Shown here piece by piece: positions 8,525 through 16,668 of a stretch of DNA of 64,000 nucleotides (position 1 is the stretch's first letter; the number at the start of each line of letters is the position of its first letter). Location of the stretch: contig JADCFQ010000008.1 in assembly GCA_020249435.1 (NCBI GenBank), positions 101,446 to 165,445 of the forward strand. Reading direction: 5' to 3'. The notes beneath the pieces were generated by a model that made no database searches, was not told where the DNA came from, and was given only the letters and a program-made list of their open reading frames with translations. The position numbers and the translations under genes were made by a program. This DNA comes from Roseomonas sp. (GTDB lineage Bacteria > Pseudomonadota > Alphaproteobacteria > Acetobacterales > Acetobacteraceae).

Positions 8525-9179
8525 CGCCTCCCTTAGGGTTCTTGCAGGCGATGCGCCTGATTGGGCCGCGCCAGCCCTGACGGCATTGGCCGAGCTTGAC
8601 CCGCTGATCGCCGCCATCCCGGAACGCGCTGGCATGCTTCCCTGGCGCCGGCGTGAAGCGGGCTTCCCTGGGCTGCTGCGGAGCCTTTGCGGGCAGATGA
8701 TCTCCAACCAGGCGGCCACCGCCATTTGGGGCCGGCTTGCCAGCCTGCCGGGGGCGACCACGCCCGAGGGGCTATTGGCGCTGAATGATGAGGCATTGCG
8801 CGAGGCGGGCCTATCGCGCCCGAAATGCCGCCATGCGCGCGCCCTGGCTGAGGTTTTCGCCGCGGGCGAGCTTTCGGCGGAAGGCTTGGCCGCCTTGCCG
8901 GATGAGGCAGCCGTGGCGGCCATTGCTGCCATTCCGGGCTTTGGGCCCTGGACGGCGGAGGTGCATTTGCTCTTTGGACTGGATCGGCCGGATATCTTCC
9001 CCTCGGGCGATTTGGCGCTGGCGGCATCTTTGGCGGCGCTGCGCGGCTTGCCTGGGCGGCCAAGCCCGAAGGAATTGGCCGTGATTGCCCATGGCTGGCG
9101 GCCCTGGAGGTCCATGGCGGCGCGGCTTTTATGGCATCATTGGCGCCACGTGACGGGCCGCCCGGCGGGGGAAGGGTAG
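8508..9179 (+). CDS. DNA-3-methyladenine glycosylase, AlkA-type (HhH-GPD superfamily)
   Basis: Read from a GTG at 8508, the protein has 223 residues. The alternative is a later unmarked start, because no ATG or clear ribosome-binding site is present. The helix-hairpin-helix is IAAIPGFGPWTAEV at about 139-152. The catalytic aspartate follows in FPSGDLAL (Asp about 168), matching AlkA Asp238. The start of the catalytic core, LLRSLCGQMISNQAA, lies near 57-70. Such enzymes remove alkylated purines from DNA in base-excision repair. The protein lacks the N-terminal beta domain of E. coli AlkA and resembles the shorter bacterial form. It overlaps DUF177 by 17 bases and converges on a Bug receptor gene 10 bp away. 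Confidence 0.85.
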   Translation: MAAKPNASLRVLAGDAPDWAAPALTALAELDPLIAAIPERAGMLPWRRREAGFPGLLRSLCGQMISNQAATAIWGRLASLPGATTPEGLLALNDEALREAGLSRPKCRHARALAEVFAAGELSAEGLAALPDEAAVAAIAAIPGFGPWTAEVHLLFGLDRPDIFPSGDLALAASLAALRGLPGRPSPKELAVIAHGWRPWRSMAARLLWHHWRHVTGRPAGEG

Positions 9180-9189
9180 GGGGCGCGCT

Positions 9190-10176
9190 TCAATCCGCCG
9201 TGGCGCCGGCGTCCCTGACAATCTCGGCCCAAATCGGCATTTCCGCCTGCACGAAGCGGCCAAATTCTTCCGGGCTTTCGCTGGGTAGCGCTTGCAACCC
9301 TTCCTGGGCGAAGCGCGCCTGCACGGCTTGCTGCGCCAGCACGGCGCGGAGGGCGCTGAACATCCGGTCTCGGATCGGGTTTGGCAAACGTGCAGCGGTC
9401 CAAACGCCCCACCAGCCGGTGATATCAAGCGCGGGCAGCCCTGCCGCTTCGCTGCCCGGCACATCGGGAATGACCGGCGATGGTAAGCGCGTGCTGAGAG
9501 ACAGCGCCTTCAGCGTGCCGGCGCGGATTTGCGGTAGTGCCACAGGCGGTGTGCCGACCAGGATTTGCACATCTCCGGCCAGCACTGCTTGCAGCGAAGG
9601 CGCACCGCCGCGGAAGGGCACATGCGTAATGTCCTGCCCTGTCACTTTCGCAAGCTTGGCGCCGACCAAATGGCTTGGTGTGCCGATGCCAGGTGTTGCG
9701 TAATTCCAGCGCCCCGGTTGCGCGCGCATCCGCGCTGCGAGGTCCGCCAGGTTGTTGATGCCGGCATCGGCGCGGACGGCGATGATCAACGGCAGATCGC
9801 TCACGCGCGTGATCGGCGTGAAATCATTGATGGGATCGAAGGGCAGGCGGCGATACATCGCCGGGTTCACCGCATGGGTGAAATTGCCGCCGAGCAGAAT
9901 GGTGTAGCCATCCGGCTCGCTCCGCGCGACATGTTCGGCCGCGATATTGGAACCGGCGCCGGGGCGGTTATCCACGATGATGGTGGCACCGCCCAATTCG
10001 CGCGCGAGGGGATCGCTGAGCGTCCGCGCGAGGAAATCGCCAGAACCACCGGGCGGGAAGCCAACCACCAGCCGGATGGGGCGCCCCGCGGGCCAGGCAG
10101 CGCCGGATTGCGCGGCAGCGTGCCGGGATGCGGCAAAGGCGAGGGGCGTGGCGAGGAGCGTTCTGCGGTGGAGCAT
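9190..10176 (-). CDS. Bug/TctC-family solute-binding protein
   Basis: A complete 328-residue TTT receptor. The start MLHRRTLLATPLAFAASR is a signal peptide ending near HAAAQ, with an Arg-Arg pair that could use Tat or Sec. The first binding loop is VVGFPPGGSGDFLAR (about 37-51), followed by DNRPGAGSNIAAEHVA and the second domain beginning near NLADLAARM. The binding site of these proteins usually holds a carboxylate by loop backbone and water contacts, so the ligand cannot be named. It stands alone between a convergent glycosylase gene and a divergent lipoprotein gene. No membrane subunits are adjacent. Confidence 0.93.
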   Translation of the reverse strand: MLHRRTLLATPLAFAASRHAAAQSGAAWPAGRPIRLVVGFPPGGSGDFLARTLSDPLARELGGATIIVDNRPGAGSNIAAEHVARSEPDGYTILLGGNFTHAVNPAMYRRLPFDPINDFTPITRVSDLPLIIAVRADAGINNLADLAARMRAQPGRWNYATPGIGTPSHLVGAKLAKVTGQDITHVPFRGGAPSLQAVLAGDVQILVGTPPVALPQIRAGTLKALSLSTRLPSPVIPDVPGSEAAGLPALDITGWWGVWTAARLPNPIRDRMFSALRAVLAQQAVQARFAQEGLQALPSESPEEFGRFVQAEMPIWAEIVRDAGATAD

Positions 10177-10282
10177 GGGTTTCTCCCGGTGGCGTTTTTG
10201 CTGGGCCTATATGGCAGGCCGATCCCAAGTCTGACAGGCTGGCGCGGCATGATCAATCGGGCGGCTTGCGGCGCTCCGGGCA

Positions 10283-10311
10283 TTGCGAGAAGATGGGTTG
10301 GTTGCGATAAT
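10283..10311 (+). promoter_or_regulatory. Sigma-70-type promoter of the 10339 lipoprotein gene
   Basis: TTGCGA at 10283-10288 and GATAAT at 10306-10311 are separated by 17 bases. Transcription would start near 10318, followed by GGGAGAGA and the ATG at 10339. The match is read by eye, but both boxes and the spacing are close to the consensus. Confidence 0.5.
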
Positions 10312-10338
10312 GCAAAAAAATTCTGGGAGAGATATTCG

Positions 10339-10941
10339 ATGAAGCGTTCTAGCCGACTGCCGCTGCTGCTGCTTACCATGGCAAGCCTCTCGGCTTGCGC
10401 AACCGTGACCAGCGGAACCGATCATACGCTGTTGGTAGAAAGTGATCCCGCCGGCGCAACCTGCATATTGCAGCCGCAAGGCGCCAGTATTGGTGCGGTC
10501 AACCCGACACCCGGTTCCGTCCGCATCAGCAAATCACGCCATGACATTTCGGTGAATTGCGAAAAGGCTGATCACGAGGCGACCAGCCGCACCGTGACTG
10601 CCGGGTTCCAATCCATGACGCTCGGCAATATCTTGATTGGTGGCGTCATAGGTGTGGCCGCCGATTTGGCTTCTGGCGCTGCCATCACCTATCCCGATTC
10701 GGTTAAGGTTGGTCTCTGGCCGCGCAGCTTTCGGACTGCAGCGGCACGCGATGCATTTTTTGAGGGGCGCTTGGCAGATACCCGCGCTGATTTCGCCAAA
10801 CAAATTCAAAGTGCCGAAGGCGCCTGTGGTGGTTCGACGGACCAAAACTGCCTGCAACGCCTTCGTGAGCTGCGCCTTCAGGAACAGGAGGAAATCCGCT
10901 GCATTGAGGAGCGGCGCACGACAATCCCGGTCGGGACTTGA
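10339..10941 (+). CDS. Predicted outer-membrane lipoprotein of unknown function (PEGA-like beta domain)
   Basis: The ATG follows GGGAGAGA by 8 bases and gives 200 residues. A signal sequence ends in the lipobox LSAC (Cys20). The next 60 residues, with ESDPAGATC and PTPGSVRISKSRHDISVNC, resemble small beta-sandwich PEGA-type repeats. A glycine/alanine hydrophobic stretch follows at about 100-120 (LGNILIGGVIGVAADLASGA), then a polar, charged C-terminal third with several cysteines. Base and codon use is less GC-rich than the neighbours. The gene stands alone between two Bug receptors and has its own promoter. No specific function is recognised. Confidence 0.72.
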   Translation: MKRSSRLPLLLLTMASLSACATVTSGTDHTLLVESDPAGATCILQPQGASIGAVNPTPGSVRISKSRHDISVNCEKADHEATSRTVTAGFQSMTLGNILIGGVIGVAADLASGAAITYPDSVKVGLWPRSFRTAAARDAFFEGRLADTRADFAKQIQSAEGACGGSTDQNCLQRLRELRLQEQEEIRCIEERRTTIPVGT

Positions 10942-10951
10942 AAATCATTTG

Positions 10952-10973
10952 GGGCAATTCCTGTGGGATTGCC
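10952..10973. terminator. Hairpin after the lipoprotein gene, possible weak terminator
   Basis: GGGCAATTCC and GGATTGCCC pair with one bulged base around a TGTG loop, 11 bases after the lipoprotein stop. No T tract follows on either strand, so intrinsic termination is uncertain. The remaining gap to 11135 shows no other structure or coding frame. Confidence 0.35.
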
Positions 10974-11135
10974 CACCCCCAGCCGAGGTGAGGCCGATCT
11001 GCAGGCGCTTCCTGCCAACGGCCGCGTTGTCGCAACATGAGCGAAGGGACTGTTCCGAAGGGCTGGAAGGTGCCCCGCGCAAACATTTGTGGCTGCGCTT
11101 AAACCGGGCTTGCCACAAAACGCTGCCCCCCGCCC

Positions 11136-12098
11136 TCAATCCACCCGAATATTCCCATCACGAATCACACGCGCCCATCTTTCGCGATCGGTTGCGATGA
11201 AATCTCGAAAGGCTTCCTGCGTCATCGGTGCCGGTTCAGTGCCCTGCGCCACCAGCCGCGCACGAAAGGCTTCGCGGGCGAGTGATGCATTCACTTCCCG
11301 ATGCAGCCGATCAATGATGGCAGCGGGCGTGCCGGCCGGCGCCATCAGGCCGTAGAAGCCCACACCTTCGTAGCCGGCGACACCAGATTCAGCGATGGTC
11401 GGCACATCAGGCAAGGCAGGATCTCGCCGCGCGGTGGTTACCGCAATGGCGCGCACGCGCCCGCCCTGGATATGCGGCAGTGCGGTTGGCATCGTATCAA
11501 ACATCATGGCAAGCCGCCCGCCGATGGTGTCCACCATGGCAGGGCCAGTGCCGCGATAGGGCACATGGGTGATGTCCACACCGGTCATTTGCTTCAGTAA
11601 TTCCATGAACAAATGCTGCGCGCTGCCCGTGCCGCTTGAACCGTAATTCAATTCACCCGGCTTGGCCCGCGCCATGGCCAGCAATTCGCCCAAATTGCGC
11701 GCCGGCACAGAAGGATGCACCACCAGAACGGAAGCGACCGTGGAGATCATGGCAATCGGCACCAGATCACGCGCGGGATCATAGGCCAGACGCAACAGCG
11801 CTGGATTGATCGCAAGTGGCCCGGTGGAGCCCATCAGCAGCGTATAACCATCGGGGGCACTGCGCACGACCGCTTCCGTGCCAACGGAACCACCAGCCCC
11901 GGTGCGGTTTTCGACCACCACGGATTGGCGTAGCGCGGGTGTCAGTTCCTCGGCCATATTGCGCGCCAGCACATCGGCTGCACCGCCCGGCGGAAAGGGC
12001 GAGATCAATCGAAGGCTGCGCGCAGGCCAGGCTTCCTGCGCGGAAGCAATGGCGGGAAAGGCAAACAGCCCGGCAAGGGCAGCGCGTCTTGTTGTCAT
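11136..12098 (-). CDS. Bug/TctC-family solute-binding protein
   Basis: From the ATG at 12098 (AAGGATCC just upstream) the receptor has 320 residues. MTTRRAALAGLFAFPAIASA is a signal peptide with cleavage near [19 protein letters not shown] is the first ligand loop, and ENRTGAGGSVGTEAV the next. HVPYRGTGPAMVDTIGG near the domain boundary is also typical. An upstream ATG at 12128 would add ten residues but lacks a ribosome-binding site and would mask the signal peptide. It diverges from the old yellow enzyme gene over 111 bp, suggesting coordinated control. Confidence 0.93.
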   Translation of the reverse strand: MTTRRAALAGLFAFPAIASAQEAWPARSLRLISPFPPGGAADVLARNMAEELTPALRQSVVVENRTGAGGSVGTEAVVRSAPDGYTLLMGSTGPLAINPALLRLAYDPARDLVPIAMISTVASVLVVHPSVPARNLGELLAMARAKPGELNYGSSGTGSAQHLFMELLKQMTGVDITHVPYRGTGPAMVDTIGGRLAMMFDTMPTALPHIQGGRVRAIAVTTARRDPALPDVPTIAESGVAGYEGVGFYGLMAPAGTPAAIIDRLHREVNASLAREAFRARLVAQGTEPAPMTQEAFRDFIATDRERWARVIRDGNIRVD

Positions 12099-12209
12099 GG
12101 ACGGATCCTTCTTTGGGCGTGCAGCCATGGTGTGGGCGATCCGGCAAGGCTTGACGCCGGGGTTTGAAGGGCCAGACTAGCTTTGAAGTTCTTCTCAAGG
12201 AAGCCCAGC

Positions 12210-13379
12210 ATGTCCATGCCTTTGCTTTTCACACCCATCACCCTGCGGTCTGTGACGCTGCCCAATCGCGTGGCACTTTCGCCGCTTTGCATGTATTCGG
12301 CCAAGGACGGTCTTGCGAATGGTTTTCATTTTTCGCATCTGACAGCGGTGGCGCGGGGCCGTGCCGGGTTGATTTTTACCGAGGCAACCGCAGTTGCGCC
12401 GGAAGGGCGCATCACTCATGGCTGCTGCGGGCTTTGGAATGATGCGCAGGTCGAAGCCTATCGCCCCATCGTGGATGCCATCATCGGCTTTGGGTCTGTG
12501 CCCGCAATTCAAATTGCCCATGCCGGGCGCAAGGCTTCCGTGCAGCCGCCCTGGAAGGGCAGCACGCCGCTCCGTGCCGAGGATGCCGCGACGGGATCTC
12601 CGCCTTGGGAATGTTTCGGCCCCACGGCGGAACCGGTCGGCCCCGGCTGGCATGCACCAACTGCGATGACAGAAGCGAAAATCCAGGAAACCGTGCAAGC
12701 CTTCGCCGCTACTGCTGTGCGCGCGGCCAAGGCAGGGTTTCGCGTGCTGGAAATCCATGGCGCGCATGGGTACCTGATACAATCTTTCCTCTCGCCCATC
12801 TCGAACAAACGCAATGATCGCTATGGCGGGGACCTTGCCGGGCGCATGCGCTTTGCCTTGGAAGTGACCGAAGCGGTGCGCGCCGCCTGGCCCGCTGATC
12901 TGCCGCTGTTCTTCCGCATCTCTGCCGTTGATGGCCCCGCTGAGGGCTGGAGCCTTGATGACTCCGGTGTGCTGGCCAAGGAATTGAAGGCGCGCGGTGT
13001 GGATGTGGTGGATTGCTCGGCTGGTGGCGTCTCCGGTGCGCCCGCCTTCCGCGCCAATGATGCGGGCCAGCCGCTGCGCACCCGTGCGGAACGTCCGCCA
13101 GGCTTCCAGGTGCCTTATGCCGAACGCGTGCGGCGTGATGCGGGTGTGGCGACCATGGCGGTTGGCGTGATTATCGCGGGCGATCAGGCAGAGGCGATCT
13201 TGCAGGAAGGCCGCGCTGATCTGATCGCGGTTGGGCGCGAATTGATGTATGATCCTTATTGGACCTTGAAGGCCGCCGAGAGCCTGGGTTGTGATCCGGG
13301 TGCGAAACTGTGGCCCGATAACTATGGCTGGGCCATTCAGCGCCGCGCGGAAATCATGGCGGCGGCGGGGCGGCGGTAG
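12210..13379 (+). CDS. Old yellow enzyme family NADH:flavin oxidoreductase (YqjM-like)
   Basis: The ATG at 12210 has CAAGGAA upstream and gives 389 residues. The protein is an FMN-dependent TIM barrel. LSPLCMYSA near 26-34 contains the regulatory Cys characteristic of the thermophilic-like YqjM branch. HAGRKAS (about 105), EIHGAHGYLIQSFLSP (about 180) with the substrate-binding His residues, and NDRYGG follow. C-terminal VGVIIAGDQAEAI and VGRELMYDP bind the flavin phosphate. The enzyme reduces activated C=C bonds with NAD(P)H. It is followed 59 bp later by a same-strand Bug receptor gene and preceded by a divergent one, so it probably acts on an imported unsaturated acid (inference). Confidence 0.9.
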   Translation: MSMPLLFTPITLRSVTLPNRVALSPLCMYSAKDGLANGFHFSHLTAVARGRAGLIFTEATAVAPEGRITHGCCGLWNDAQVEAYRPIVDAIIGFGSVPAIQIAHAGRKASVQPPWKGSTPLRAEDAATGSPPWECFGPTAEPVGPGWHAPTAMTEAKIQETVQAFAATAVRAAKAGFRVLEIHGAHGYLIQSFLSPISNKRNDRYGGDLAGRMRFALEVTEAVRAAWPADLPLFFRISAVDGPAEGWSLDDSGVLAKELKARGVDVVDCSAGGVSGAPAFRANDAGQPLRTRAERPPGFQVPYAERVRRDAGVATMAVGVIIAGDQAEAILQEGRADLIAVGRELMYDPYWTLKAAESLGCDPGAKLWPDNYGWAIQRRAEIMAAAGRR

Positions 13380-13438
13380 ACCAAGCGAAGCTTCGTTTTT
13401 TTACTGCAATGGCGCAAAAATTGCTGCAACATCGCGCC

Positions 13439-14413
13439 ATGAAAAGACGCAGCCTGCTTGCCGGCCTTGGTGCCGGCCTTCTCGCCCAGCCTGGCGCCGC
13501 TTCGGCCCAGGCTTGGGCGCCCAGCCGCCCCGTGACGATCATTCTGGGCTTCCCGCCAGGTGGCGCTTCAGATGCCGCCATGCGCATCATGCAGCCTGTT
13601 TTGCAGGCGGCCTTGGGCCAGCCGGTGGTGATTGATAACCGTGCCGGTGCGGGCGGCAATATCGGTGCCCAGGCGGTGGCGCGCGCCGCACCTGATGGGC
13701 ATACAATCGGTTCGGCCAATATCGGTACACTCGCGGTCAATCCTGCCTTGGTGCGCAATATGGGCTTTGATCCCATGACGGATCTGATGCCGATTTCCAC
13801 CATCTTTAACGCCGTGAATGTGCTGGTCTGCCCGGCCAATCGGCCTTTCAGATCGGTTGCTGACATCATTGCCGCCGCCAAGGCGCGGCCCGAGACCATC
13901 AGCTATGGCACGGGCGGTGTTGGCTCGCCCGGGCATCTTTGCGGCATCTTGTTCGATCATATCGCGGGCACACGCACCGTGCCGGTGCCGTATCGTGGTG
14001 GTGGGCCGCAAATGCTGGCCCTTGTCGCGGGTGAGCATGATTTCGGCTTTTCGCCGATGGGCACGGTGTTGACGCATGTGCAGGCCGGCACCATTCGCGC
14101 CTTGGGTGTCGCCACCAAAACGCGTGCGCGTGAATTGCCCGATGTGCCAAGCATGATCGAAGCCGGGCTGCCGGATTTTGAGGTGCTGAATTGGGATGGC
14201 TTTGTGGTGCCCGCCGGCACGCCCGCGCCCATCCGCACGCGGCTGGGTGAGGTGATTCGCGCTGCTTTGACTGATCCTGGCTTGATTGCGGATTTTCAGC
14301 GTCGCGGGCTGGAAGCCTGGCCGAGTACGGAAGCCGCCTTCGCGGCGCAATTGGCGGCCGATTCGGCGAAGTGGCAGCCGCTGATCCGCGCGGCGGGGAT
14401 TGAACCGAGCTAA
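13439..14413 (+). CDS. Bug/TctC-family solute-binding protein
   Basis: The receptor has 324 residues from the ATG at 13439. MKRRSLLAGLGAGLLAQ begins a signal peptide that ends around AASAQA. LGFPPGGASDAAMR is the ligand loop and NRAGAGGNIGAQAVA follows. An in-frame ATG at 13409 would add ten residues; neither start has a clear Shine-Dalgarno sequence. The gene follows the old yellow enzyme gene on the same strand and is probably co-transcribed, which ties the binding protein to that reductase's substrate. The last gene before the 368-bp gap. Confidence 0.92.
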   Translation: MKRRSLLAGLGAGLLAQPGAASAQAWAPSRPVTIILGFPPGGASDAAMRIMQPVLQAALGQPVVIDNRAGAGGNIGAQAVARAAPDGHTIGSANIGTLAVNPALVRNMGFDPMTDLMPISTIFNAVNVLVCPANRPFRSVADIIAAAKARPETISYGTGGVGSPGHLCGILFDHIAGTRTVPVPYRGGGPQMLALVAGEHDFGFSPMGTVLTHVQAGTIRALGVATKTRARELPDVPSMIEAGLPDFEVLNWDGFVVPAGTPAPIRTRLGEVIRAALTDPGLIADFQRRGLEAWPSTEAAFAAQLAADSAKWQPLIRAAGIEPS

Positions 14414-14781
14414 AGGCTTGACTGAGAGCGCTTGGCGTCAAGTGCCAAGTGCAAGCCTCGGGCGCCCCGAATATGCTGCACTTCATGCCCTCGCGCCTTT
14501 TTCGGGGAAGCCCTTCAAACCGAAGCCTGCTGGGGGCGCCTTGAGGCTTAAAATCGGGAAAAAATGATAAATGAATTCAGCATTTTTTAAGCTTACTGGC
14601 GGAGAGGTTGCGTCCGGGTTCGAGCCGTCTCTGCCCGCGCATCCTCTCTGAACTTACCAAAGGCTCTCGCTGCCGATACGCATCAGGGCGATGATGTGAA
14701 CCTGTAAGCCTGACGTAATCACAGGAACCGGCCTCCGGCAAACCGTGCACAAGGCCTTGCGCATGCACGCGCCCTGCGCAT
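14414..14781. other. 368-bp gap without a supported gene; tRNA-Ser-end-like fragment inside
   Basis: No convincing coding frame is present. The stretch from about 14540 to 14595 is AT-richer than its surroundings (runs of A and T around GATAAATGAATTC). At 14596-14649 lies a fragment that, read on the minus strand, ends in CCTCTCCGCCA like a tRNA-Ser and contains a T-loop-like CTCGAAC. No integrase or transposase remains. The gap separates the old yellow enzyme/receptor pair from the LysR gene. Confidence 0.6.
14596..14607 (-). repeat. 12-bp copy of the 3' end of tRNA-Ser(CGA), possible attachment-site remnant
   Basis: CTGGCGGAGAGG here is identical to 17699-17710, which is the 3' acceptor strand, CCA and one flanking base of the tRNA-Ser gene, in the same orientation. 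On the minus strand the copy is preceded by a T-loop-like CTCGAAC, and an AGAGAGG segment (14643-14649 on the plus strand as CCTCTCT) can pair with it. The D and anticodon arms of a tRNA are absent. Direct repeats of a tRNA 3' end are the usual trace of integrase-mediated insertion. The interval is 3.1 kb. Confidence 0.4.
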
Positions 14782-15729
14782 TCATCGCCGAATGCGCGGC
14801 GCCAAGTGGGGCTTTGCCTGTATTGCAGGGGCCACTTCTGCATTTACCTTCAAAAACTCAACCAGGCGTTGAGCATGCGCGGGCAGCGCGCCGAAACTTC
14901 GCACGCAAATCGTAAGCGGGCGACGCGTCCAGGTGTCCGTAAAAGGGATAACGCGGATAGACATTGACTGCTGCGATCGGCGAGCTGCTGTTTCGGGCAA
15001 GATGGCAAGGCCAATGCCCTTTTCTACCATCTGACACATCAAGTCAGTCCCGCTGAGGCGAATACGCAACTTAAGCCGGCGCCCGGCCCTGAACGCATGA
15101 TAGTTCAGAAGATCCTGCATTGGGCTGCCGGCCGCATAGCCGATGAATTCATGTTCAAGAGTTTCGTGGAATGCGACCTTGCGGTGCCGGCTGAGCGGAT
15201 GCCGCAGTGGCATCACTAAAGCAAGGCGTATCTCCGCAAAGGGAAAAGTGACCAGTTCGGTACCAGGATCAATTGCATCTCCGACGATGCCGATATCGCC
15301 GCGACCCGCAGCGATTGCGCGAAGTATCTCACCGCTTCCGTGATGCTCAAGGTCGATATTGATGTTCGGATGGTCGGAAAGAAAGGCCGCCAAGGGTACC
15401 GGTAGAAATTCCATCGCGCCAACATTCGACAGCAAGCGGATATGCCCCTTCATACCCTTACCGAAATTGTCGAGATCACCGCGCATTTTCTCCAACTGCT
15501 GCGAGACAAGCCACGCGTGATGCAGAAGCACTGTTCCTGCTGAAGTGACCCGAACCCCCCGACGGTTTCTTTCCAGCAGCGAAGCACTGAGAGCATCTTC
15601 CATGGCACGGATACGCTCACTCGCCGACGCCAGGGTCATGTTCGCGCGAGCCGCCCCATGCGTGATGCTACCGGCTTCGGCAACATGCACGAATAGTCGC
15701 AGGTCGGTCAGATCGAATCTCATGGACAT
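14782..15729 (-). CDS. LysR-family transcriptional regulator
   Basis: From the ATG at 15729 the protein has 315 residues. The winged helix-turn-helix occupies residues 4-62, with LRLFVHVAEAGSITHGAAR and SASERIRAMEDALSASLLER typical of LysR regulators. The effector-binding domain follows from about 92, with GDIGIVGDAID and LPLRHPL-like strand patterns. A further ATG at 15723 is also possible. It is divergently arranged with the methyltransferase gene, 132 bp apart, and an inverted repeat lies between them, so it probably controls that pair and itself. The effector is unknown. Codon use is less biased to G/C than in housekeeping genes nearby. Confidence 0.88.
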   Translation of the reverse strand: MSMRFDLTDLRLFVHVAEAGSITHGAARANMTLASASERIRAMEDALSASLLERNRRGVRVTSAGTVLLHHAWLVSQQLEKMRGDLDNFGKGMKGHIRLLSNVGAMEFLPVPLAAFLSDHPNINIDLEHHGSGEILRAIAAGRGDIGIVGDAIDPGTELVTFPFAEIRLALVMPLRHPLSRHRKVAFHETLEHEFIGYAAGSPMQDLLNYHAFRAGRRLKLRIRLSGTDLMCQMVEKGIGLAILPETAARRSQQSMSIRVIPFTDTWTRRPLTICVRSFGALPAHAQRLVEFLKVNAEVAPAIQAKPHLAPRIRR

Positions 15730-15753
15730 GGTGACAAACCAGCCTTTGGCTCT

Positions 15754-15787
15754 GCCTGAGGTAGGCTTAGCACATTCCGCATTGTGC
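15754..15787. promoter_or_regulatory. Candidate LysR operator between the regulator and methyltransferase genes
   Basis: Two inverted repeats stand next to each other in the divergent intergenic region. GCCT-5-AGGC is at 15754-15766, and the perfect GCACA-8-TGTGC at 15770-15787. LysR proteins usually bind such interrupted dyads upstream of the divergent target. The second dyad is centred about 83 bp before the methyltransferase start. Binding is an inference. Confidence 0.4.
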
Positions 15788-15861
15788 GTCTCCTTTCGAA
15801 ACGACAGGGTTGGGGGGTGCCCGGACAGTCTGGGGGAGCCCAAGGCAGTGAGGAGACCATC

Positions 15862-16668
15862 ATGTCTGCACCGACGATAAGTTTTGGCGATGGCGCCATC
15901 TACGAACGGGCGGTGGGTGCCTGGAGCCGAAAGGCCGGTGAGATCTTCCTCGACTGGCTCTCACCGGCGCCCGCCCTCCGCTGGCTCGATGTAGGATGCG
16001 GCAACGGTGCCTTTACTGAAGAAATTCTGCGGCGTTGCGCTCCTTCCGAAGTGCAGGCGCTTGATCCCTCAGAAGGGCAACTCGCCTATGCCCGCATGCG
16101 CCTGCGAAATGCGGGCGCTTTCTTCACACAGGGGAGCGCGATTAATCTCCCCTTTGAAGACGCACGCTTCGACGTTGCATGTATGGCCCTGGCGATTTCC
16201 TTCGTGCCTGACGCCGAGCGGAGCGTGCGGGAAATGGTCAGGGTCGTGCGGCCCGGGGGCACCGTTGCCACCTATATGTGGGACCAGGTGGGCGATGGCT
16301 CCCCAATCGAGCCCATTTTTATCGAACTGCGCGGCATGGGTATCGAGACAACCCTGCCGCCGAGCATCCAGGCCTCGCGGATGGAGACGCTGCAGCGCCT
16401 TTGGGCAACTGCCGGCTTGGGGGACGTAAGGTCCCGCACCATCACGGTCCAGCGCCGCTTCGAAAGTGTACAGGATTTTTGGGAGGCGAGTACCGGAACG
16501 GGGACCATCGTGCCCACGCTTGATCGCATGGCGCCCGGTGCGCGCACCGAGTTAACGGCACGCCTTTTTGCCCGGCTCGCGCCATCAGGCGGCGGGCCGG
16601 TCACGCTCTGCGCACGCGCCAACGCAATCACCGGCAGGAAGACAGCTTCGACAGGAGACAGGATATGA
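15862..16668 (+). CDS. Class I SAM-dependent methyltransferase (Methyltransf_11/UbiE-like)
   Basis: The ATG at 15862 follows GAGGAGA by 5 bases and gives 268 residues. Motif I LDVGCGNGAFTEEIL (about 42-56) and the acidic end of strand 2 (QALDPSEGQL) bind S-adenosylmethionine. NLPFEDARFDVACMALAISF and RVVRPGGTVATYMWD supply motifs II to III. The acceptor domain at about 165-260 resembles small-molecule methyltransferases. Its TGA overlaps the ATG of the following Bug receptor gene (ATGA), which implies translational coupling. Divergent LysR control is likely. The substrate is unknown; coupling to a solute receptor suggests a small carboxylate or its derivative. Confidence 0.85.
   Translation: MSAPTISFGDGAIYERAVGAWSRKAGEIFLDWLSPAPALRWLDVGCGNGAFTEEILRRCAPSEVQALDPSEGQLAYARMRLRNAGAFFTQGSAINLPFEDARFDVACMALAISFVPDAERSVREMVRVVRPGGTVATYMWDQVGDGSPIEPIFIELRGMGIETTLPPSIQASRMETLQRLWATAGLGDVRSRTITVQRRFESVQDFWEASTGTGTIVPTLDRMAPGARTELTARLFARLAPSGGGPVTLCARANAITGRKTASTGDRI

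Noticed and set aside
14577..14843. Minus-strand open frame of 88 codons in the gap before the LysR gene.
   Set aside because: No ribosome-binding site or known domain; it crosses the tRNA-end fragment and overlaps the LysR 3' end.
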